From NCBI GenBank assembly GCA_016800925.1, contig JABCPU010000078.1:1-64000 (forward strand): 64,000 bases of DNA, read 5' to 3'. The notes below the pieces were generated by a model. It was not told the DNA's origin and did no database searches. It was given only the letters and a program-made list of their open reading frames with translations. Every line of letters begins with the position of its first letter. The stretch's first letter is position 1. This stretch comes from Suillus spraguei (Eukaryota > Basidiomycota > Agaricomycetes > Boletales > Suillaceae). This document shows, piece after piece, positions 24,845-37,461 of this stretch. The position numbers and the translations under genes are program-made.

Positions 24845-26645
24845 ATGAGGTTGTCTCCGTTCCTTTTTCCCTTTGGCTTTTTGGCCACCTTGAACATCGT
24901 AAATGGGTTCACCTCGAACTGCGCGGCAAGACTGGAATTTCTAGGTCCAAACTTCAGAGAAGGTAAACATCAGTGGCCACCAAAGCACCTTAGAAGATGA
25001 CCAGAATGTCGATTACATGACAAACATCACTTGAATGGACAATCATTCGGTGTTCTGATCGATACTGGGAGGAAAGTTGACCAATCTTAATTGAAACTCG
25101 AAATCCTGACAATGTTACAGCTCGGATCTCTTTGTAACCTCTCAGGTTCCTGGTGCAATTGACCAGCATCTCCAGACTGAAGTTAGCTATGCCTCTGGAA
25201 GTGCTGCTGGTGAGTTGTTTGTTTATTGTGAATGATTTATTTCCTTATTTCCGTTGCCTCAAGGGGAAGTCTTCTCAGCCACCATGGAGTTCGCCGAGTA
25301 TAAAATTGACGCCCAATATTTCAGTGTGTATAGCTCCCTCTCCGCTATCACATATTCTAATTAGTACAAAGTATTTGCAAACTCGACGGGTGGATTTACA
25401 GGATCTCTTGATGGTCTCATCGGCCTTGGGCCATACTCAAGCTCTGTGATTAGATTCATTAATGGGACAGCGGCTGCAGACCCTCCTCTCGACCGAATCT
25501 TCCGCTCTAACGACACCACATCGAACTATCTTGCCATTCTTCTCGACCGCTCTGATGACCCCGACGAACCTTATCCAGGCGACCTCGCCATTGGAGAAGT
25601 CTTACCTAAATATGAAGATATTCGGACCCAACCCCAATGCCCAGTTACGTCAGTCATGGTCCCCGGAATCAGCATTGGATGACATTACTTGATGAAAATG
25701 GGATCATCGGTCCAAATGGCAAACCTATAACATTAAGACCCAAGTGACAGATACGCCTTATCCTAATAACGCAACTGTCGTCTTTGATACAGGTTTCACG
25801 TTCCCACAAGTTCCTTCGTAAGTTCATTGTGGAACACTCTCGTCTATTCTGATATACCATGACAGGTACTTGCCGAGGCGCTTTACGTAACGTTTCCGGT
25901 GCTTCCTTAACGAGTGTCACGGGTAAGGAGAAATCTGGACACTGCCCTGCGATCAAGAACTTAACGCCACCTTTTTGTTCGCTGGAATCGAGTTTCCTAT
26001 CCATCCGCTTGATCTCAACTTTGATTACGGCAACAACCAGTGTGTTGGAGCTGTGAGTCTGTGACCACTTACTTATGCTAGTTTTATAATTCCCTTAACA
26101 AGTTCCAACCATTCTCATATGACGATACGGAGGATGGCATGGTGATGTACGATATGGTCCTCGGCATGGCCTTTTGTAAGTCTGGATACCTATTACTTCA
26201 GGACATTAAGGTCTTAGAAGTTAACAGTGCGAAATGCATACCTCCTGATCGATTTCGGCTCCTTTGTCGATGGGGCACCTTCCGGCACCAATGCCCTTAC
26301 ATACAATTGTTGCCAGTCACTAATGCTAGTGATACCTCTAGGGATTTTGCGCGAGTACGCTTGAATAACGGCACAAATGTCGACGAACTAGCTTCACATT
26401 CCACTACGACCACGGCTACTACCACAACCACACATCAGACTCCAAGCTGCCGCTATGGCGATTGGGTTATTTCGGCGTTGTTATTTCGGTTTCCTTTTGG
26501 GCATTTGCGCATACTATGTTGCCGTCGCCGTCGCTCGCAGCACGTTTCTTCTACGCAAGCCGCATGGGTTCCATACGCACCCCAAAATACCGTCCACTCT
26601 ACGACCCCTCGCCACAAGGAGCATATGATATGCATTGGCGCCTAA
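24845..26645 (+). pseudogene. Decayed aspartic protease paralogue
   Basis: Same architecture as the neighbour on the other strand: hydrophobic N-terminus (ATG 24845), NGQSFGVLIDTG, SDLFVTSQVPGA, GSLDGLIGLGPYSSS, ENGIIGPNGKPI, VVFDTGFTFPQVP, EFPIHPLD, YIQLLPVTN and a Thr-rich stalk. Damage seen: frame break before NGQSF (about 25034), a first-intron donor reading GA instead of GT right after IDTG (about 25070), frame breaks near 25660, 25735 and 26295, and no readable intact tail anchor. Some of these resemble the single-base homopolymer errors seen elsewhere, but their density and the splice-donor loss favour real pseudogenisation. Which of the small breaks are genuine cannot be told from sequence alone. 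Confidence 0.75.
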
Positions 26646-26935
26646 TCGAATCCAGCTTACGCTCATGAATACAAAAGTGCTTGGGATGCACATTACTGAT
26701 TGTACCTAGCTCAACGCGCGGCCTGGAGTCTTGTCGTAGTACTCATTTTCCCATGATACCATTTTGGACCTTGGTTCCTGCTCTAGTAGTTCTATATTGA
26801 CACTGGTTACCGCTGCGCGCATACTTATATATCACAATGGACAATTGACGGACAAGCCACCTACTTTTATGCATTGAGATGTTCTTATGATGACGAGCAT
26901 AAATTATACTGAGAGTGGCCAGAATGACCGTGATT
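26646..26935. other. Intergenic
   Basis: Between the decayed protease and a short minus-strand frame. Nothing recognised. Confidence 0.4.
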
Positions 26936-27151
26936 CTAGTCTCCCGCGCGTAGATATGATATGTAGGAAGAAGACGGTTGTTCCTCTACAATCCAGGTAA
27001 TAGGTATTATCTTTTCCACCATCCACATTTTGCCATCCCTCTTCCCGGCCCGGTAAGGTGCAATATTGACCTCAAGTTCGATTGCTTCAAAAGTGGATCT
27101 CAGTGACATTGTATCAAAGACTGTCTTCGCTGTTGTCAAGAACGTAGACAT
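26936..27151 (-). CDS. Possible small unknown protein (71 aa)
   Basis: Open frame with ATG at 27151, only 2 bp from the divergent ATG of the dynactin gene. Composition is protein-like (TVFDTMSLRSTFEAIELEV, KMWMVEKIIPITWIV) with no signal peptide or TM. I do not recognise a family. If real, its 5' UTR would overlap the dynactin transcript; it may equally be a chance frame in that gene's promoter. Confidence 0.25.
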   Translation of the reverse strand: MSTFLTTAKTVFDTMSLRSTFEAIELEVNIAPYRAGKRDGKMWMVEKIIPITWIVEEQPSSSYISYLRAGD

Positions 27152-27153
27152 TC

Positions 27154-29052
27154 ATGGCGCCAACAATCCATTACTATTGTCCATGCCAGTCTGTAGATTC
27201 AGCTCAGACGCCTCCGCCTCCGCATATGGCGTCCTCCTCTGCTAGTTTCCACCCTTTGCACAGCTTGTTCCTCTGTGAGGAATGCGACGCTGTTCGGTGT
27301 AATCGCTGCGTTTCCATCGAAGTCAGTGGCTACTATTGTCCAAATTGCCTTTTCGAAGTTCCAAGTGCAAGCGTTCGCGCGGAAAAGAACAGGTAAACTG
27401 TTCTTATCTTCCTACTATGTCTATCGCTTATATGCAATAGATGTGCTCGAAACTGCTTTTCATGTCCTATATGCCGGTCAACCTTGCAAGTGGTCGCGTC
27501 TGACCCTCCCGATGGTGGCGATGGTCGGCCTTCCGTATCTCTCAGTAACGTCGGAGAACCTCCCTTCTTTCTTTATTGTAACTACTGCAGATGGGACTCT
27601 GCCGAAGTCGGGATAACATTTGAAAAACCAACTGGACTCGCCGGTGCGCTGCTCCCCTTGCCCACCACTTCACATCTAATCGTCCATCTGATAGCACAGC
27701 TGCAGAAATTCGAAGACTCCGCGCCCGAATCCCTGGAGTTTGAGAAACTGAAAGAGCATTTTGAACCTTTCCTCCGTACAGCATCTCTTTCTTCTTTGTC
27801 TCATGTTCCGAGTACTTCTTCTCACCATCTTCCTACTTCATCTGCTACAGCCGCCGCTTCCGCTGCGCTTGCGCGTGATGTTCCTGGTGTTGGAAAATAC
27901 AACCCTCACGTTCGGAGTCGTGCAGGCCGGGATAGAACGGCAAACAAGGACGAAATGCCAGAGTATAAAAGTAGAATGGAGATTGGTGTCCTGGGTCAAC
28001 TGGGGTCGGAAGGAGATGGTTCAGATGTCGAGGCGCTGCGGCGCATGGAAGCTGCGGAGGAAATCTCGTCCCTTGAACAAAGGTGGGGAAATAGCTGGAC
28101 CACCTCGCTCAGAACAAGGTGTGTATTTTGGGCTTGCGTATGAATAGATACTAAACTTGGAGTGTATTCATTCATCAGTGATTTACGACCTCTCCGGATT
28201 CCGCTACATTCCAAAGTCTCGAAACGATGCCCGACTTGCAGGCACATCCTTATCAAACCAGAGCAGAAAGCGCAATCTGTGCGATACAAGATCAAGCTTG
28301 TAGCAGCCAATTATTTACCAGCGATGACTGTGGTCCTTCCACATGCTCAAGTGGCTGACGCCACTAGACGTCCGCAGGCCAAGGTACCAAATGCCTCGGA
28401 TGACCGAAATGCCGGTGCAATGATGGCCGGAAAATCGTACCCCTTTCACCTCGCTCTGACAAATCCCCTGTACGATCCCATCCAAGTTAGACTTTCGGTG
28501 CAGCGAATGCATGTTACTGCATTAGCTGACAGTACTGCGCCGGAAAAGGCCCGCAGAACGCCCTTCGCAGTATCCCTGCCAACCTCTTCATTTCCTGTTG
28601 CCGCATTCGCTGAAGCATGGGAATATGACGACGATGACGATATGTTCGGGCTCGAAGACGATGAGCTTGGTTTGGAGGTGGGTCGAACCAGAGACAAAGA
28701 TGGCAAAGGGAAAGTCAAGACTGTCGGAATTTTGGAAAAGAGGGCCAATGTTACGGTTGTGGGGGGCGAGGTCGTCATTGGGAAAGAAGCTCGGGGCCAT
28801 GTAAGGGTACGTGCTTACAGGAGCGCCTGCGAACCCTTTGCTAGTACTCAGCTTCTTGGTTTACAGTTTAATATGCTTGTTTCTTATACCTATAGATCCG
28901 ACGATCCACTTCCATCGGAGGATGGTGCGGGGACCCCTTCCCGCCCCATTGTAAAGACCCCAGAAGTGAAGACATTCACGTTCTATACTGTTGTTGATCT
29001 TGGTCCCATTCTGCCTAGGGAAGAGAAGGTAGATCCAGATACTATATTATAA
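27154..29052 (+). CDS. DCTN4: Dynactin subunit p62 (dynactin 4)
   Basis: Pointed-end subunit of dynactin, the dynein activator that links cargo to microtubule transport. ATG 27154 opens MAPTIHYYCPC; then the family's zinc-type cluster: LFLCEECDAVRCNRC, GYYCPNCLFEVPSASVRAEK, joined over an intron (donor GTAAAC after EKNR) to CARNCFSCPICRSTL and LYCNYCRWDSAEVGI. The middle is Ser/Ala-rich; after a second intron come RCPTCRHILIKPEQK and the beta-rich C-terminal half; an intron near 28807-28865 joins RGHVR to FNMLVSYTY; the end is LPREEKVDPDTIL. No frame break seen. Confidence 0.93.
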
Positions 29053-29472
29053 TGCCATCATGCGCCCTTATTGCTGCATTGCCGGTACTTGATATAGTTT
29101 ACTGCCTGTACGTTGCGTAGACAATATAGCTTTTGTAATGCACCCACGAAGCTTTGAATCTTTGAATACCGGTGGTCTTGATTTGAGATATGATTCGTAG
29201 ATCAAGTTCGTGGGAAATGTTGATCATTGAATCTACTAGTCTGACAACTATCTTCACAAGACTGCGGTGCAGTACGTGTATGACTCCTCCCGAAACGACT
29301 GACTGCGGTACCTATCGGCTGTGCAGTACGTGAATGACTCTGAAACCAGAATGACTCGATCAAAAGATGTGCATGCGCAAGCGCTGAAATCGATATTTGA
29401 ATTGCTATAAGTACATGGACACTATTGACCGAGGCGTGAAAGAGAACCAGCGCCCCATACCTCGAGACCAAA
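29053..29472. promoter_or_regulatory. 5' flank of arrestin-like gene A with direct repeats
   Basis: Holds an imperfect direct repeat, GTGCAGTACGTG(T/A)ATGACTC, at about 29269-29287 and 29320-29338, and a TATAAG at about 29406-29411, some 65 bp before the ATG at 29473. Likely promoter; repeat function unknown. Confidence 0.45.
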
Positions 29473-30939
29473 ATGGAATCTATTCCTCCTTCATATACTC
29501 CTTCCCCACCCTCACCGTCATACACCCCGTCCCCACCCTCGCCGTCATACTCAACAGCGCTTCTCCCAGGGGAACAAACGGTTGAGGAGACTCGACGTCT
29601 GGGATTGCCAATTCAGAACGGAGTCTTTCGTAGAATAACAGACAATATCACGCTTGTTTTAAGAGATCAGCGGCCGGGGAGCGTAACTCCCGTTTACGGC
29701 AGGAATGGACTCGTTAGAGGTCACGTTTCTTTGCGAAGCTCAGAAGGCCTTGTGGAGGTCTCCTTGAAGGTAGGGGTCACGTCTTTCTTCAATGTAGCTT
29801 TAGCTTATTTTTCCCAATAGCTTGAGGGTCACCTTCGTGTTGACACATCAGGGTCAATAATCACGGTATCGGTTGTATCTGATTCATATTGTCTATGGAG
29901 TTCATCGTCTACCGAGCCTTGTCCTAAGACCCTACCGTTTGCAATATTCTTTCCTTCTAGTTTCACTGATGGACGTCAACCGCGGCCTTTGCCCCCCTCA
30001 TTTGAGGACAAATTTGGGACAACTGGCATGTGTTCCTACACACTCAGCGTCGTGGTCTCGAGACCTCGAAGATTTTTATCTTCTTTCCGCTCCAGTGATT
30101 CGTGAGTATCAGTCGCCGTGTTTTTAAAATTTACATTTTCTGATTCAACAATTTACAGGCTTGTGGTACCCATATGCTATCATCCACGGTCTCGCCCACA
30201 CGCGCCCATGCTTCCGAGCGACGTACCATTCATGACCACGGTGAAAATATCTCCCGAAGAATGGCATGAAGTGCTCTCCACTATGAACGCAACGAAGAGT
30301 TCCGGGCTTACACCGGTACAATGTCTTGTAAGCCTTTCGACAAATTATGGTTTGCTCATGGTCCTGACTGCTGTGGTAGCTCTTTATTCCTTCAGTACAA
30401 GTGTATCCGTTATCCGAGTCCATACCGTTCCACCTCCAATTACGTGCCCCATCGAGTTCATTGGCCCTGTTCGTTGAAAAATCTGCACTTGACCACGGCC
30501 TTCTCGTCCCCCCTCAGGGGAAATAAATATCCGCGTCTACTTACTTCGCCAAGTGGTTACCAAAGTCTTTGAAGAACAAAAAGCGTCCAGTCGAATAATA
30601 GGAGAAGGGAAATTGACATCCTCTGCCCCTCTACCCGAAAACCATCACTCATATCGCAACGTCCCCCTTGGCGAGGGCATTGACTGCCTGGACTGGGATG
30701 GCGAAGTACGATGTACGGAAGATGTTACGGCCGGAAGCTTTGTAACAAACCTACTCTCTGTCAGAGTAAGTCTTCAATTATGATTCTTGTAATTTCCATG
30801 CTGACGATATATTTAGGATTTTATTGTGCTCTCCCTCGAACCTTTGCAGCCAGCAAAGTGCTCTCTTCTCGGGTCAAAATACTGTCATCCGATTCGTCTT
30901 GTGACAGATCCATGGTCGGATCATGCAGTGACTTGGTAG
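29473..30939 (+). CDS. Arrestin-like protein A
   Basis: Member of an agaricomycete arrestin-fold family (N-terminal beta sandwich). Related arrestins act as adaptors, e.g. for ubiquitin-dependent endocytosis; the role here is unknown. Pro-rich N-terminus with tandem PSYTPSPP, then LPGEQTVEETRR, VTLVLRDQR-type strand, GRNGLVRGHVSL, LPFAIFFPSSFTDG, PLPPSFEDKFG, LVVPICYHPRSRPHAPM, VKISPEEWHEV, LSESIPFHLQLRAPSSSL, RVYLLRQVV, LDWDGEVRCTEDVTAGSF and the end LVTDPWSDHAVTW, stop TAG 30937-30939. Several introns, e.g. donor GTAAGCC after PVQCL. Odd: one base missing in the G4 run 30517-30520 (PQG to EINIRVY). First of three paralogues. Confidence 0.82.
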
Positions 30940-31839
30940 CGTGTCTGAGACGGTCACTGCGCACGGCTTTGGTCCGCACATTCCATTCTAACATATTCTA
31001 GAACTAGTCAAACTTTTATACCCATTATAAACTCACAAATAGTTTCTGGTCCATTTAGTAATCTGTCTACAAGTTTCTCGAGTCTTGAGAGCACTGTACA
31101 CCCGGGAGCCGCGTTTACTCATACTATATTTGCTACAATAGCGTGCATTTTCTGTCGCGAACCACAAGATCTTTTCTTGTGTTAAATATGTTTGGATCTA
31201 CCATAGTATAGAATAGAACCGATGCAACTATACCAAAGTACAGCAGATGGACTTATCCTATGCTACTAGTAGAGTTCCAAAAATAGAATGCTGTGTGCGG
31301 TACTTGCGCGGCGCCACTGGTGCAGGACTCGCTGTATCAGCGCGGGCAAGGCACTGCTCCTGTACCTGAAGGTCTAACACGCGCCCGTCTTTAGAAATCT
31401 TCATACATACATGCGGGTATGGTTTACAACTTTGGTGGTTGGGTTCTGGCGGCCAGCCTGAGAGCAGCGTCGTTGATGGCAGCCGATGCAGCCACAGCGC
31501 CACAGCGTCGATGGGAGCTTTCATTTCTTATGGGAATTGAAGAGTTGTCGAGGCCCCCAGACTCGCAGTGAGCGTCCGCCGGGTGGGATACGATCAGGAC
31601 ACGCGAGGCCGACTAGTGACGTCATATCATATCAATTTCATGTTCCCTTAATTACGTTGAGCCAAGAAACACAGCGATTCGGCCACCGGTTATCAGATGG
31701 CATCTTTACTGCATTCAACGGAGTTGTCCCCGAATCCACGTTTTGTCCGTAATTGATGCAACTGTCAACACCGCTGGTTATAAAGCTGTATCATGCTTAT
31801 CGCTCCATCCTCCAAGCGCCCCCCACATCTCCTGCAAAC
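30940..31839. other. Intergenic with TATA box for arrestin-like gene B
   Basis: About 0.9 kb. TATAAAG at 31779-31785 lies 55 bp before the ATG at 31840. No gene recognised in the rest. Confidence 0.5.
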
Positions 31840-33267
31840 ATGGATTCATTTTCCCTTCACCTCTTGCCAGAGTATACGCCATCTTTACCTGCACCTGACT
31901 ATTCTTCTAAACTGCTTCCTGGCGAACAGTGCATACAACGATCACCTTGCTTGTCCCGTGGAGACGCTGTCTCATTTACTTATCGGGAAAGAGAGATGAC
32001 CCTTAGACTGATGGACTGTCGTGAAGAGGACCGTCATCCGTACTATGGTCTGGGGAGTACTATTCGAGGTGAAGTCGCACTTGGCCACCGTCGGGGAGTC
32101 GTATCTGTTGCAGCAAAGGTATGTCGTGTTCGGCGTTCCATCATGTCGTTTCTAACATCACCCATCAGCTTGAAGGCCGTCTCTACGTTTCTGGGCAACA
32201 TTCCAAAGGGATTACTTTTGTTGCAAAGGAGCGGATCCTATGGGAGAGCTCCACTCCAAATGAACAATGTCCCAGCATCATGCCATTATCAATGTCTTTT
32301 CCAACGTCCTATCGAGAGCGCGCCCAGGATCGTCATTTCCGCCTACCGCCGTCCTTTGAGCTATCAGCACCGCGACGGGTGGCTATAGTTTACACACTGC
32401 AGATCATTGTCACAAAGTCAAGAAACATCATGATTGGAAAAAACTTTCCAGGCGAGTGTACAGCATATCTAAATGGATCTCGAAACTGAAACCATCATCA
32501 TCAGGGAGGTATCCATGAGCATTCACATCAGGTACCGCCCCCGAGTACGGCCATCAAGGCCAGTGCCAAATTCCTTCCTTGAGGTGAAGCAGTGTCCCGA
32601 GGACTGGATGGAGAATGTTTGGATCACGGAGCCAGCGGTCGACACAGGAAACGCAGCATTCTTGGCGCGCTGTCATGTAAGTCGACGTCCTCGCGATCGC
32701 CCATTCAGAAACTGATGCTAGTCTATTTTTAAGTTCTTCTTCCCTTCCGTCCGCGTATTCACTGCTTCGGAGAAGATTCCTTTCCATTTGCGACTAGAGA
32801 CTTCTCCACTCTTCTTGCACGATCTTGCGAAGCTCTTCCTTTCTCATCAAAATCCCTCGGAAATAGAACATGTTTTAAGCGTGTTTATACTACGACAGAC
32901 TACCGTCAACATTCCAGGCACGTCGTTCGTTCACGACCAAGTTCTTGGTCGGGGACAGATGATGCTGCATTCGTCATCCTCCTCCAAAGTCGTGGTATCA
33001 AAATCAGACGCGCCTGTGTCATGGAGTTGGAATGGCGAGCTTCGGTGTGAAGTTCCCGTCTTGAGCACTGGTTTCATCACCGGCCAGATTAGTACTGCGG
33101 TGAGTTGGTGTCTCTATGGACAGTCTGAAACCGAACTGATGAAGTGATTCCAGGACTACATTGTGTTGTCTTTACTACTGCCCCCTGGTGAATTGAGACC
33201 CAACCTTGCACTTCAACGCGCCATCCCCATACGCCTTGCTACAGAACCATGGATCGATCGCTCATGA
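31840..33267 (+). CDS. Arrestin-like protein B
   Basis: Paralogue of A. ATG 31840: LPEYTPSLPAPDYSSKLLPG, EQCIQRSPCLSRGDAVSFTY, GLGSTIRGEVALGHRRGVVS, then LEGRLYVSGQHSKGITFVAK, LPPSFELSAPRRVAIVYTL, IHIRYRPRVRPSRPVP, QCPEDWMENVW, FFFPSVRVFTASEKIPFHL, ILRQTTVNIPG, WNGELRCEVPVLSTGFITG and, after a last intron, DYIVLSLLLPPGELRPNL ending RLATEPWIDRS, stop TGA 33265-33267. The SPEEW-like, RxRPSRPV and WxGELRC landmarks align with A and C. No certain frame break. One intron near 32455 has an ambiguous donor. Confidence 0.82.
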
Positions 33268-34628
33268 ACTCATTTTTTCTCGTTTCATTATGTTTTGGCT
33301 ACCGCACTGTATATTTATCCACAACCATACCGTCATATACTATATCCTTATCACTATTATAAATTACTACTTCATGCTATATTGCTAACGTATGGTTTTT
33401 ATAAGTCTGTATCATATACATACGCACTGGTTGCGGACTTCGTACCCTCACCCAAATAATATCTTCGATTCTGTTCATGGAGCAGTTTAATTCTCTGAAT
33501 GTGCTAGTATGAGCGATTACTCAAGCGGTTACCTTAGTGTGAGCCTTGTGTCATTCAATGTGTTCTGCTTCGCGTTCCTAGCGTAACCGACCTGCACGGC
33601 CCCGTAATACTTGTAGCTACTTATACCGTTAGATATTCGGACAAGTTTCAAGGCACTGGAGGTGTACACGGCCGTAATACGGGCCCGCGGTTGCTATCAC
33701 TGTTTGTCAGCGCCGATGATAGTTCCGCAGCCCCTGCCAAGCTGAGTGGCGAGCTGACGACATACTAGGTCCAATGTAAACTTGCTATATTTTCACAGAT
33801 GCTGTAGAATTGAACAGCTATTCTCACTTTGCCAGAATCCGATCAATCATGATCATGAGACTTCCGCACTAGTACTCTTTGCGACTTTGACCGCGGCCGA
33901 CGGTCGACTGAGCGTAATTGTCTATATTAGATGCTACTGTTATCGAGCTAACTTCTTACGATCCAGTATCACTCATCTTTGATCGTGGACTTGTTTCTCC
34001 ACAATGTTCCAACTCAGTGACTCCATGACACTCGTTCTCACAGCGGCTTTCTCACATATCCATATCTCTTGTAGGTCCGCAGTAGTGGCATGGCATTGGT
34101 TATTGCGCGATCCGCACTCGATCCATGGCCCTGTACTTACGGTCTCCGAGTCAATACAAACACATTGACACTGCTTCAGCTCCCACGTTTGTGATGACAA
34201 GGATGTCTGCTCTCGTTAGCGCTCCAAGTCAGACTGGAGTGACACGTTGGTTTCGAGGTGCCGTGGGTGTTCTTTCTCACTGACACCTCGAGTCATCCCT
34301 GGTCGGTGATGCAGCATGTGTTTCTATATGTCTGTCAGCAAGTTTGGCGAACTTCACACGATTCCCTTGACTTGCAGTGATATGATTTTGGATTTAGAAG
34401 GCTGTTAGGCTTCATGCGAATTATATCTAGGACTTACTGTAAAACGTAGCCTCGGTCAACTGGAATGGAGGAGCTGCGGTTCACGCACGTGGCCAAATTG
34501 CATCCGCGCAATGGCTGTTTCGCGACGCAGTCTTAGTACTGCTTGGAGGTTGAAATCAAATTCTTTTAATAGCCACTACGTCGACATCGTCATGATGCGC
34601 CCAGTTTCGCACTCTCCTCTACACCACA
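33268..34628. other. Intergenic
   Basis: About 1.35 kb, AT-rich near 33280-33420; no gene, repeat or RNA recognised. Confidence 0.5.
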
Positions 34629-36926
34629 ATGACCGTCTCAGGCAAAGTCTACTCGCTAACTCACTCCGAGAAGACGCTTACTGCAGCGCTCGCAGCCTCC
34701 CCGACATCATCGCCCGGCCATCTTGCCAAAACGCTCTATGCAGAACATCACAAGAAGCCCACATTTGCAGAAGGTTATTTGGAGACATTCATGGGCGTGC
34801 TGCAGCGTGGAAATGCGAATGAGACACTACCCGAACCCACGCAAGCTGATCTCGACCGCGCCGCCGAGTGTGGAGATTTCGGCAGTAGACCAAGTGATTT
34901 ATTTTTAAAGGTGAGCGAAATGCGGCGGACGTGTTGATCCTGACTTATTGTATAAAAAGATCTACTATGACATGCTTGCTACGCTCGATACAAATCCTTG
35001 GGCAGGTGTGGTATCGCCTCCCTTGCTGGGTTCTAGAGGTGTCGTGAACCTGAGCATCATTTCCGTGTGATTACGCGGTTATTAGTTCCCTGTTCATCTT
35101 TCGCTAATGCGTTGAGCAGCATTCCGGATATCATACAGCATCATTATGATTGCATTGTCCGTGCTGAGTCAGAAGTGTTTTTGGCGACGAACTTTTGGCA
35201 GACATCCAAGTCCGCTAGCAAAATATGCGATGCCTTGCTCGAACTCTCGCGCAGGGCGATAAAAAGGGGTAAGAAGGTCGTGGTGAAGATGATGTATGAT
35301 CGTGCAAATTTAAAGATGCTCACGGAAAGTCACGTTGTCGTCGACGATGCAGAAATGGCCAGTGATGAAGTAAAGCTCCCCAAGAGGAGCGATATGCCAG
35401 GAATAGACTTCGAATTAGTGAATTTTCATCAGTGAGCTTCCTCAGTTTTTCTCATATGCGAATTACTATATGATCCATAGACCTGTTTTGGGAACATTCC
35501 ATTGCAAGTTCATGATCGTGGATCGCAAAATGGCGCTCCTGAACTCGAATAATATTCAAGACCGCCCTAACATGGAGATGATGATTCACTTAGAGGGACC
35601 GATTGTCGACAGTTTGTATGATACTGCTCTCATCAGTTGGTTCAGATCCATGCACCCACCTCTTCCGTTACTCGATACCCCGTACCAGCCACCTGAGGGG
35701 GGCTACAAGTTTGGAATGGATAATGAGTATGCCACGCCCTGGAATCTGGATGGCAGAGAAGGGGCGGAACTTTTCAAGATACTGCAACAGGAGGCCGGCG
35801 GTATACACGACGGAGACGTGGATAAAGGAGGAGAGGAAGATCCTGCCCCTTCTGGGTCTCTAGATGAAGGAATCCCATTTATCTCCGGCACCTATCAGAC
35901 AATTACAGAACACCTTAGTAAGCCATCGTCTCCTTTCACATCAAGTTCCCTTATCTGATGTCATGCAGATGCTGGAGATCAGCCAGATACGCATGCCAGT
36001 GTGCCATATGAGCCACCAGCATCGTCTGAAGATGATTATTCTCCACATATTCTCCACGCACGTCATGGAGAATGTCCCATGGCATTGGTAAACCGTGCAC
36101 CGAGTGGGAGTCCTGGAAATCATGCCAGTAGTTTGCGCAACATGCAGGATGCAGCCTGGCTTGCAGGGTTGAAATACGCCCAGAGGAAGGTTTTCATCCA
36201 AAGTCCGACTTTAAACGCAGCCCCTGTGGTTGAAGGCATTTTGAACGCAGTCAGGCGTGGCATCCAATGCATACTGTATATAGACGTGGGGTTTAATGAT
36301 GGTGGGGAAGCACTGCCTGGGCAGGGAGGCATAAATGAAGAAGTTTCTAAGACAATGTTCGCACGGTTGACGGACGAGGAGAAAGAGAAACTCAAACTCT
36401 ATTGGTATACAGGCATGTACTTCTCTCGCGAATTGTCTTTCGAGGACTCACCAAGCATTTCAGGCAAAGATCAAATCAAGCCTATTAATGCATCCGCGCA
36501 GAAACGGAACTGTCACGTTCGTTCTTATCTTTATCGAAACTACGACAGAGCCCTCATCTGATTCTAGGTGAAACTCATGATTATTGATGATTCTGTTGGG
36601 ATCGTAGGAAATGGCAACCAAGGTATAATTGATTCTCACTGATGGGTCACTTGACTGATACTCATCAAATTCCAGATACGCAATCCTGGTATCATAGCCA
36701 AGAGGTGAACGTTATGGTCGACAACCCTATGCTATGTCAGGATTGGCTTGATGGCATCCGGAGAAATCAAAACACGTATCTACATGAGGTGGCGAAAGAC
36801 GGCATATACCGTGATATGTACGGCAACCCACTTACGGACTCTACTGGTGTTGGGTCGGGATTTCGAGGGGTGGTCAAAGGAATCCAGGGGAGTATCGCGC
36901 GGGTTCGTGGTAAGGGTGGGTTTTAG
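34629..36926 (+). CDS. Phospholipase D-superfamily protein (two HKD motifs)
   Basis: PLD-like phosphodiesterase, probably hydrolysing phospholipid head groups or other phosphodiesters. ATG 34629. First half: LSSIPDIIQHHYDC, EVFLATNFWQTSKSASKI, RGKKVVVKMMYDRANL, then HKD1 HCKFMIVDRKMALLNSNN followed by NMEMMIHLEG. A low-complexity insert with acidic stretch follows. Second half: DAAWLAGLKYAQRKVFIQSP, GIQCILYIDVGFNDGGEALP, then HKD2 formed over an intron (NCH joined to VKLMIIDDSVGIVGNGNQD) and SWYHSQEVNVMVDNP. End GKGGF at 36926. Introns short and regular; no frame break seen. It lacks the PX/PH domains of Spo14-type PLD1, so it belongs to the smaller fungal PLD-like group. Not an obvious partner of the flanking arrestins. 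Confidence 0.86.
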
Positions 36927-37461
36927 GCGCTTCTGGAATCTCGCGTATGGACGACTTTATGCATTACGCACTTATAAGCATCTGGAGTAATTGGAAGCGA
37001 CTGTGATTACTCATACATGTACACGTCAATTGATGTTTGAACGGCTTGTCAGCCGAATGCCTATGTGGGATATCATGATATGTGCCACACTTGTTGAGTG
37101 CACAGCCACATGGTGCATATGGTCTTCATTGCTTCTTGTCATCTAAACTTGTCCACAAAAAAATACCTCGTTCTAGGTTTCAGTGTCATTCAAGCTCCAG
37201 CGGACCAATACAGCATGGCCACAGAGAACTGCGCCCGGACTGCGGTTTTCTTTATTTCAGCATTGAAACGTAGCATCGAGTTAGAAGAACTTCGCGCCCG
37301 AACTATAGGTGACCACCTAATACTCATTAGGCCGTGAGCGCCGAAAGGAGTGGGAAGCCAGGGTTAAGTATAGCCAAGGACCCGCATGGTACTCTACGTT
37401 CCACAACTCCCAATCGCTCCAGAAGGAGATGGCGTCTTCCGAACGTTACTAGTGCACTACC
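36927..37461. other. Intergenic
   Basis: No gene recognised; the right end is the 5' flank of arrestin-like gene C. Confidence 0.45.
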
